Assembly: GCA_031401815.1 (NCBI GenBank) | Contig: JANNRW010000369.1 | Location: 1-12,117 of the forward strand | Source: JANNRW01 sp031401815 | GTDB taxonomy: Bacteria > Desulfobacterota > Desulfuromonadia > Geobacterales > DSM-12255 | Reading direction: 5' to 3' | DNA: 12,117 bases | Shown here: positions 7,467-12,117 of the stretch, piece after piece | Layout: every line of letters starts with the position of its first letter | Position numbering within the stretch: position 1 is the stretch's first letter | Position numbers and translations under genes: made by a program | Notes under the pieces: model-generated | Told to the model about the DNA's origin: nothing | The model's database searches: none | The model's input: the letters and a program-made list of their open reading frames with translations, nothing else

Positions 7467-7632
7467 AATCTCTCAGGAGGGTGAAGTTTTTGAAAATTCA
7501 TCAATGCGCCAGTTAAAAAATAAATCTGTTTAAAAGCATATCAGTATTTTGAATAATCTCAATGGCGTGAAAAAGATTTTAATCCTGATAATTCAAGCCA
7601 TTATTATGGAGAGTATTTCTTGAGTTGAACGC
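7467..7632 (-). other. Untranslated leader between riboswitch A and the barrel gene
   Basis: About 166 bases lie between the riboswitch terminator and the ribosome binding site of the barrel gene. The stretch is AT-rich. I see no further hairpin, second promoter or small gene in it. Confidence 0.5.
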
Positions 7633-7680
7633 AAAAAAACCGGGTGCCTTGTATCTGACTTCGACACTTCGGCAACCCGG
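7633..7680 (-). terminator. Intrinsic terminator of riboswitch A
   Basis: On the minus strand, CCGGGTTGCC (7680-7671) pairs with GGCACCCGG (7648-7640). An inner GTGTC (7667-7663) pairs with GATAC (7655-7651) through one G-U pair, and seven U follow (7639-7633). It overlaps the aptamer 3' end, as in riboswitch B. It could also stop any read-through from the formate dehydrogenase operon upstream. Confidence 0.88.
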
Positions 7681-7741
7681 CTGTCTCTTGAGACCCGTGG
7701 GCTTTCCGCCCTATCCTCACGGATAGTTTAGTATTATCGTG
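7662..7741 (-). promoter_or_regulatory. GEMM-I riboswitch aptamer A (probably GEMM-Ib, cyclic AMP-GMP type)
   Basis: This is a second copy of the same aptamer. Across 4169-4272 it differs from riboswitch B at only two positions (B 4194 versus A 7665, and B 4238 versus A 7709). The P1 strands are CGATA (7739-7735) and TGTCG (7666-7662), paired with one U-G wobble. The GTGA tetraloop hairpin, GGCGGAAAGCC linker, GTCT/AGAC stem and GCCGGGTTGCCGAAG receptor are all present. The position aligned with G20 of Vc2 is A here as well. It controls the barrel, pentahaem and 12-haem genes. The GEMM class is well supported; cyclic AMP-GMP as ligand is inferred. Confidence 0.88.
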
Positions 7742-7771
7742 TATCCATATTTTTGTATTCTGTTCTTTGAA

Positions 7772-7800
7772 AGAATAGCCAGACTAATGAGAGATGTCAA
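7772..7800 (-). promoter_or_regulatory. Sigma70-type promoter for cytochrome operon A
   Basis: On the minus strand TTGACA (7800-7795), a 17-base spacer and TATTCT (7777-7772) match a housekeeping promoter. Expected transcription start is near 7765, about 25 bases before the aptamer. The -35 lies only 16 bases after the stop codon of the upstream iron-sulfur subunit gene. The layout matches promoter B. Confidence 0.75.
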
Positions 7801-7816
7801 GCAGGAAAATGAAACT

Positions 7817-8815
7817 TTATACCAATGTTATAATGGGGGCAAAACGCGCCACCATCTCCCGTACAACAGAAACAATCCCTATGCCTGTTGGACAGACCGC
7901 ATCACAGCGACCGCAGAGAAAGCAGCTTATCTCTCCCCATCTTGTTTTGTCAGCAGCGAGTTTGTGATGGATCCTGCGACGAGTCCGCTCTCCCTCGGTC
8001 GGCATCGGGTTGTGTCCGCCAGCCTCGCGCATGAATCCTTCGAGCTGGCAGGAGTCCCAGATCCTGCTTCTCTCCATTTTGTCAACATAGCGCCAGTCCT
8101 GAACACCGAAACAGGTACAGGTGGGGCAGACCAGGTTGCAGCCGGTGCAGAGGATGCATCTGTCTGCAATTTCAGACCAGAAGCTGTCCGGTACAAGGCC
8201 ATCTGCGAGAAGTCTTGATCCCTGCTGAAGAAGAAGTTCATCGCTCCTGTCAAATTGCGAAACTGCATCAATGATACCTGCTAGCGCATCAGGGGGAGCT
8301 TCTGTCAATATGGCGCTGACTATTTCCCTCCCTCTTACGCTGTAAGCAAGAATCAGCCAGTTCGTCCTGTCAAAGATAAACTCGATATCTCCCTCTTTGT
8401 CTGATGGAGGTATCAGAGCGCCATCCCTGCCACAGTAGCCGGAAACAGCGCAAATTATCGCGCCATCTCTCTGCCGGAAGTAGAGATCATCTGTCAGCCC
8501 TGTGGCAAAAAAGCGATCAATAAATGCAAGGCAAAGAAGGTCTCTCGGGGTAAAGCCAACAACGAAGAGAGGTTTGGCAGGAAGGGGAGGGGGGGTGAAA
8601 TTGTCCCCCTGATTGCAGAACATCAACCCCTCCTGGGGGAAAAAAAGCGAGGTCGGTTTGGCTGACAGGGCTCCACCCATAAGTGATATGGCACCTTCAT
8701 CAAACGATCCTATGGATCTGCTGCCGTCAGAAAGGAGCACCGGCAGCCTGAGATCAAAATCAGCGGAAAGATCCTTTAAAAAAATCAGGAGATTTTCAGG
8801 AGAGAGTATCTTCAC
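7817..8815 (-). CDS. Two-[4Fe-4S] electron-transfer subunit, sulfhydrogenase beta (HydB/ShyB) type
   Basis: A 332-residue protein with no signal peptide. The C-terminal third carries two ferredoxin-type cluster motifs: C220-C223-C226-C230-P and C298-C301-C304-C308-PT. Extra cysteines at 233, 235 and 256 lie near the first cluster. The N-terminal 200 residues match the general form of the 4Fe-4S dicluster family found as beta subunits of cytoplasmic NiFe sulfhydrogenases. The start codon is GTG at 8815, overlapping the fdhA stop as GTGA, with a strong AGGAGG site 5-6 bases upstream, so it is translationally coupled to fdhA. Here the catalytic partner is a formate dehydrogenase instead of a NiFe hydrogenase; no hydrogenase large or small subunit is in the window. 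It probably carries electrons between FdhA and the flavin subunit. Confidence 0.88.
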   Translation of the reverse strand: MKILSPENLLIFLKDLSADFDLRLPVLLSDGSRSIGSFDEGAISLMGGALSAKPTSLFFPQEGLMFCNQGDNFTPPPLPAKPLFVVGFTPRDLLCLAFIDRFFATGLTDDLYFRQRDGAIICAVSGYCGRDGALIPPSDKEGDIEFIFDRTNWLILAYSVRGREIVSAILTEAPPDALAGIIDAVSQFDRSDELLLQQGSRLLADGLVPDSFWSEIADRCILCTGCNLVCPTCTCFGVQDWRYVDKMERSRIWDSCQLEGFMREAGGHNPMPTEGERTRRRIHHKLAADKTRWGEISCFLCGRCDAVCPTGIGIVSVVREMVARFAPIITLV

Positions 8816-10848
8816 ACGACCCTCCTGACTGCTGCTGCGCAGACCTTGAACTCAGGGATATGGGACTCGGGATCAAGAGTATTCAGGGTCAGGGCATTGG
8901 CAGCCCCTTCGACAAAATGAAACGGCATGAATATTACCCCAGGGATAACCATATCCGTTACCCTGGCCTGCGCCCGGATGGCACCCCGCCTGCTTGAAAT
9001 CTCCACCTGTTCGAGATTTCGGACATCAAGACGAACTGCATCTTCGGGATGCAGTTCGACAAAAGAGTGCCGCTCCTCACGATCAAGCAGGTTGGTACGT
9101 CTGGTCATGGTACCGGTATGCCAGTGGAAATAAGTTCTTCCAGTTGTGAGTATAAATGGATAGTCCTCATCTGGGAGTTCAGCGGAAGGGCGGTAATTGA
9201 CCGGGGAGAAGAGCCCCTTTCCTCTGGTGAAGCTACCCTGGTGGAGAACCGGTGTGCCGGGATGGTTGGAATCCGGACAGGGCCACTGCAGGCCAAAAGG
9301 TTTTAGCCGCTCGTGCGTGACCCCGGCGTATGAAGGGGTAAGAGCTGCTATCTCTGTCATGATCTCTGCCGTATTATTGTACTTCATCCCGCTAAAACCG
9401 GCTCTGGCAGCCAGTTCGCAGATGATTTTCCAGTCTGGCAGTGCCTCGCCCGGAGGCTCTACAGCTTTTTGCAGCAACTGGATTCGTCTTTCCGTATTGG
9501 TAAAGGTGCCATCTTTTTCGGCAAAACAGGCTGCCGGGAGGAGTACATCTGCCAGTGCTGCTGTCTCAGTGAGAAAAATATCCTGCACAACCAGAAAATC
9601 AAGATTTTCGAGCGCTTTTCTGGCATGTGCCTGATCCGGGTCGGATAGCAGGGGATTCTCGCCCATGATGAACATTGCGCGAATATCTCCTTTAGCTGCG
9701 GCATTCATGGCGTGTGTCAAAGGGAGGCCAGGAAGTTCGGGCAGTCTGGCTACACCCCATGCTTTTGCAAACTTTTCACGCACTACCGGATCAGAGGCTT
9801 TCTGGTAGCCGCTGTAAAGATCCGGGAGCGCCCCCATGTCGCAACCCCCCTGCACATTGTTCTGTCCGCGCAGTGGAGCAACCCCCTTGCCGGGTGCGCC
9901 TATGTTTCCGGTAAGCATGGCAAGAGCTGCGCAGCAGCGGACATTGTCCACTCCGTGGCTGTGCTGGGTAATCCCCATTGAGTAGACGATCATGGCTGAT
10001 CTGGCTGCGGCAAAGGTTCGCGCTGCCGAGGTGATCTCCTCCGGCATGAGACCGGTAAGTGCTCCCCCCCTGTCCGGTGGCCACTCTGCAACTGCTGCTG
10101 CCAGAGCCGGGTAGTTCTCGGTCCGGGCTGCAATAAATTCAGAGTCGCTCAAGCCTTCGGCAATAATGACATGCATCATTGAATTCAATAACGCCACGTC
10201 ACTGCCGTTACGGTGGCGAAGATGCATGGTGCAATGTCTGGCCAGACGTATATTTCGATTGTCAGCAACAATCAGTTTTGCGCCCCGGCGAACAGCATTG
10301 ATGATACGCGAGCCGATTAGAGGGTGCTGTTCAGTCGTGTTGGAGCCGATCACGAAAATCAGCTCGGTACTGTCGATACAGTCGATAGAGCCGGTCATGG
10401 CACCGGAGCCAAAGCATTCAGCCAGTGCAGTAACAGTGGATGAGTGGCAAAGACGGGCACAGTGGTCGATGTTGTTTGTTCCGAATACCCCCCTGGCAAG
10501 CTTCATAAGGAGGTAGTTCTCTTCGTTGGTCGCCTTGGCTGAAGAGGCGAACATGAGGGAGTCAAGTCCGTGCTGATCCTGAACAGACTTGAGTCTTCTC
10601 ACGACAGTTTCCAGCGCATCATCCCAGGAGGTCTCCTCCAGTCTGCCGGAACGACGGACAAGGGGTCTGGTCAGACGATCCGGGTGGTGGACAAAGCCAA
10701 ACGCATTCCACCCCTTGACGCAGAGGCTTCCACGACTGACCGGATGGGTGCTGCCCGGCTCCACGCCGACAAGGCGGCCATTGTCAGTTATCAGATGCAG
10801 CATGCAGCCGACGCCGCAGTATGGGCAGAGTGTCAGGCTCTTTTTCAT
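8812..10848 (-). CDS. fdhA: Formate dehydrogenase catalytic subunit, Mo/W-bis-MGD, cysteine type
   Basis: A 678-residue molybdopterin oxidoreductase. The N-terminal cluster motif is C8-PY-C11-GVG-C15 with C43, followed by Lys45, which corresponds to the electron-relay lysine of FdhF. The active site reads CARLCHSS: Cys134 (codon TGC) replaces the selenocysteine of E. coli FdhF and is followed by His135. Arg327 in LRGQNNVQGGCDMG matches the catalytic arginine region of FdhF. The C-terminal molybdopterin-dinucleotide-binding domain includes LTTGRTYFHWHTGTMTRR and FMPFHFVEGAAN. There is only one Fe-S cluster and no Tat signal, so it is a short cytoplasmic form that depends on the adjacent subunits for electrons. 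The start has GGAG 10 bases upstream, 19 bases after the flavin subunit stop. The FdhF-like Arg and Cys-His pair favour formate dehydrogenase over nitrate reductase. Confidence 0.92.
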   Translation of the reverse strand: MKKSLTLCPYCGVGCMLHLITDNGRLVGVEPGSTHPVSRGSLCVKGWNAFGFVHHPDRLTRPLVRRSGRLEETSWDDALETVVRRLKSVQDQHGLDSLMFASSAKATNEENYLLMKLARGVFGTNNIDHCARLCHSSTVTALAECFGSGAMTGSIDCIDSTELIFVIGSNTTEQHPLIGSRIINAVRRGAKLIVADNRNIRLARHCTMHLRHRNGSDVALLNSMMHVIIAEGLSDSEFIAARTENYPALAAAVAEWPPDRGGALTGLMPEEITSAARTFAAARSAMIVYSMGITQHSHGVDNVRCCAALAMLTGNIGAPGKGVAPLRGQNNVQGGCDMGALPDLYSGYQKASDPVVREKFAKAWGVARLPELPGLPLTHAMNAAAKGDIRAMFIMGENPLLSDPDQAHARKALENLDFLVVQDIFLTETAALADVLLPAACFAEKDGTFTNTERRIQLLQKAVEPPGEALPDWKIICELAARAGFSGMKYNNTAEIMTEIAALTPSYAGVTHERLKPFGLQWPCPDSNHPGTPVLHQGSFTRGKGLFSPVNYRPSAELPDEDYPFILTTGRTYFHWHTGTMTRRTNLLDREERHSFVELHPEDAVRLDVRNLEQVEISSRRGAIRAQARVTDMVIPGVIFMPFHFVEGAANALTLNTLDPESHIPEFKVCAAAVRRVV

Positions 10849-10867
10849 TGGCTAGATACTCCTGTAC

Positions 10868-11698
10868 TCATATCGCTCCACGCAGATGCTCGATCTCGCT
10901 CAACCTGAAGACCGGGCCGTCCTGACAGCAGTAAAGATGTTCAATAGAGCAGTGGCCGCATTTACCAACCCCGCAGCGCATCTGCCTTTCAAGAGAGACT
11001 ACTATCTGCTCTGAGGATAACCCTTTACTTTTCAGTGCGGCAATTACCGGAGGGTACATGACCGGAGGGCCGACAATAACAGCTTCTGCTCTTGCCGGAT
11101 CAAGCTCAAGCGGAGGAATCAGGGAGGTGATCAGACCGGTATTGCCGCTGTAGCAGTCGCTTCCGGAGTAGCTGTCAACCGTAAGGGTGCAGGAGAAGAG
11201 AGGCAGGGTGCCCCAGTTTGCGAAATCCTCCTTAAAGAGGATGCTTGCCGGGTTTTTGGCACCGTAGAGAATGGTGATACAGCCAAATTCCCCAGGTCGA
11301 TCCTCGCAATACTGAATGAGGGAGCGAAGGGGCGCAATGCCGCACCCCCCGGAGATCAGCAGCAGATCTTTTCCCTGCATCCCTGAAAGATTGAAAGGGT
11401 TGCCAAAGGGGCCACGTATGCCGACTTTGTCACCAGGATTAGTAGCGTGCATTGCCGTGGTAAGACCCCCTACACGACGAATGCCGAGCTCGAAAGAGCC
11501 TGTACGGGCAGGAGAAGAAGCGACTGAAATGGGTGCTTCACCATAGCCAGGGATTGACAACTGGATGAACTGACCCGGCAGATGACCGAGTTCTGCACCG
11601 CTGGTGAGTCGCAGCCGGAAAAGTTTTTCATGGGGAGTAAGAGTAGTGACAGAGATTATTTCAGCTGGTTGCGGATGGTAGAGCGGGGATGAGTTCAT
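10868..11698 (-). CDS. FAD/NAD(P)-binding 2Fe-2S subunit, sulfhydrogenase gamma (HydG/ShyC) type
   Basis: A 276-residue ferredoxin-reductase-family protein. The FAD domain (about 1-105) includes PGQF (41-44), APISVASSP (55-63) and GPFGNPF (96-102). The NAD(P) domain includes LLISGGCGIAPLRSL (113-127) and VIVGPPVMY (207-215). The C-terminal 2Fe-2S site is C242-X4-C247-X2-C250 with C257 or C258, as in dihydroorotate dehydrogenase PyrK-type subunits. It is the first gene of the formate dehydrogenase operon and supplies the pyridine-nucleotide end of the complex. NAD versus NADP preference cannot be settled. No Shine-Dalgarno sequence precedes its ATG and no alternative start is apparent; the promoter lies immediately upstream, so the transcript may be leaderless. 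Confidence 0.9.
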   Translation of the reverse strand: MNSSPLYHPQPAEIISVTTLTPHEKLFRLRLTSGAELGHLPGQFIQLSIPGYGEAPISVASSPARTGSFELGIRRVGGLTTAMHATNPGDKVGIRGPFGNPFNLSGMQGKDLLLISGGCGIAPLRSLIQYCEDRPGEFGCITILYGAKNPASILFKEDFANWGTLPLFSCTLTVDSYSGSDCYSGNTGLITSLIPPLELDPARAEAVIVGPPVMYPPVIAALKSKGLSSEQIVVSLERQMRCGVGKCGHCSIEHLYCCQDGPVFRLSEIEHLRGAI

Positions 11699-11705
11699 GG
11701 AAAAG

Positions 11706-11735
11706 AGAATAGCAACAAAAAGATAAAGGCGTCAA
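11706..11735 (-). promoter_or_regulatory. Promoter of the formate dehydrogenase operon, adjacent to the start codon
   Basis: On the minus strand TTGACG (11735-11730), an 18-base spacer and TATTCT (11711-11706) form a sigma70-like promoter. The -10 ends 7 bases before the ATG at 11698, so the first transcribed base would fall at or next to the start codon. The -10 hexamer is identical to that of promoter A. Confidence 0.55.
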
Positions 11736-11752
11736 CAAAAGAGCAATGGAAC

Positions 11753-11788
11753 GCGGATGACGAGGATTTGGCGGATTTACGCGGATTA
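11753..11788. repeat. Phased GCGGAT repeat array
   Basis: Four degenerate units contain GGAT at 11755, 11764, 11773 and 11783, spaced 9, 9 and 10 bases; most units read GCGGAT plus three bases. The text resembles a dispersed intergenic repeat I associate with Geobacter genomes, though that recollection is unverified here. No coding frame is apparent. Confidence 0.65.
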
Positions 11789-11832
11789 TAAACTATTTTG
11801 GTATCTATTCAGTACAACAAAGAAATTTTTAC

Positions 11833-11941
11833 AGGGATGAACAGGATGGACAGGATAAAACCTTTAAAAAAAGGCTTTCGGGTTTAAACCAAAAGCTTTT
11901 TGTCCTGTTTTTGATCTTATCCGCAGTGATCCCCTTTATCC
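11833..11941. repeat. Imperfect palindromic intergenic repeat with phased GGAT arms
   Basis: The left arm has GGAT at 11835, 11844 and 11853, every 9 bases. The right arm has the inverted form ATCC at 11919, 11929 and 11938. Between them, CAGGATAAAACCT (11851-11863) is an inverted partner of AGCTTTTTGTCCTG (11894-11907), and the centre includes the palindrome GGTTTAAACC (11881-11890). It can fold into a long imperfect hairpin. Nothing suggests a protein. Confidence 0.65.
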
Positions 11942-11948
11942 CAGTGGT

Positions 11949-12113
11949 GTACGGTTAGGTTTTTGCAGTTGACTTTAAAATTCCCCCTCCCCTGGCGGGA
12001 GGGGGTCAGGGGGTGGGGGAACTTGCCAGATTTGACGCTGACGGCAGCTTCACCCACCCCTTAATCCCCTCCCGTCAAGGGAGGGGAGGCTAAATGCAAA
12101 GACCAAACCGGAC
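11949..12113. mobile_element. MITE-like palindromic element with terminal inverted repeats
   Basis: The termini 11949-11967 and 12095-12113 are 19-base inverted repeats matching at 16 positions (left GTACGGTTAGGTTTTTGCA). Inside, GC-rich arms 11983-12021 and 12049-12089 are also inverted copies of each other. Each arm holds its own small hairpin (CCCTCCC...GGGAGGG and CCCCTCCC...GGGAGGGG). The whole 165-base unit is one nested imperfect palindrome with no transposase gene. That fits a MITE-like or palindromic repeat element. Target-site duplication cannot be judged because the window ends 4 bases later. Confidence 0.65.
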
Positions 12114-12117
12114 AATG

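Noticed and set aside
7457..7504. Upstream ATG at 7504 for the barrel protein
   Set aside because: It has no ribosome binding site and would put 16 mostly charged residues before the signal peptide; the ATG at 7456 has GGAG at good spacing.
7739..8218. 159-codon plus-strand frame over riboswitch A and the iron-sulfur subunit
   Set aside because: It is antisense to the riboswitch, its promoter and the cluster-binding region of a well supported gene; no domain or ribosome binding site supports it.
10447..10449. Possible selenocysteine codon at the formate dehydrogenase active site
   Set aside because: The codon reads TGC on the minus strand, so the enzyme is a cysteine form and needs no SECIS element.
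11753..11941. CRISPR array
   Set aside because: Units are 9-10 bases long, degenerate and partly inverted, with no 20-40 base repeats separated by spacers and no cas genes.

Overview
The window looks like chromosome from a member of the Geobacterales (Geobacter or Geotalea-like). The evidence is three multihaem c-type cytochrome lipoproteins carrying 29 candidate haem sites, haem spacing of the CX4CH...CX2CH type known from Geobacter, GEMM-I riboswitches in front of cytochrome genes, an NHL/Ig/dockerin-type secreted protein, and a formate dehydrogenase with sulfhydrogenase-type partner subunits. Every recognisable gene is on the minus strand, so the region reads from right to left.

Right end (about 11,700-12,117): no gene. 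It holds phased GGAT repeat arrays, an imperfect palindrome, and a MITE-like element of about 165 bp with 19-bp imperfect terminal inverted repeats. A promoter here (-35 near 11,733, -10 near 11,708) sits so close to the next start codon that the mRNA may be leaderless.

Formate module (11,698-7,817): three tightly packed genes encode an FAD/NAD(P)-binding 2Fe-2S subunit, a Cys-type formate dehydrogenase catalytic subunit (fdhA), and a two-[4Fe-4S] subunit. None has an export signal, so they probably form a cytoplasmic formate:NAD(P) oxidoreductase.

Cytochrome operon A (7,800-4,443): a sigma70-type promoter and a GEMM-I riboswitch with an intrinsic terminator precede an outer-membrane beta-barrel, a pentahaem lipoprotein and a lipoprotein with 12 candidate haem sites. 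This is the composition of a porin-cytochrome conduit for extracellular electron transfer, resembling the Ext family of Geobacter but without a periplasmic cytochrome gene.

Cytochrome operon B (4,330 to beyond position 1): a second, almost identical promoter-riboswitch-terminator cassette precedes a paralogue of the 12-haem lipoprotein, a secreted NHL beta-propeller/Ig-like/dockerin protein, and the beginning of a further lipoprotein cut by the window edge. In both cassettes the base aligned with the ligand-contacting G20 of GEMM-I aptamers appears to be A, the signature of the GEMM-Ib group that senses cyclic AMP-GMP in Geobacter. The same nucleotides can pair either in the aptamer P1 stem or in the terminator, which predicts a genetic ON switch. 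The two operons therefore probably form one second-messenger regulon that builds an electron conduit and its surface partners.
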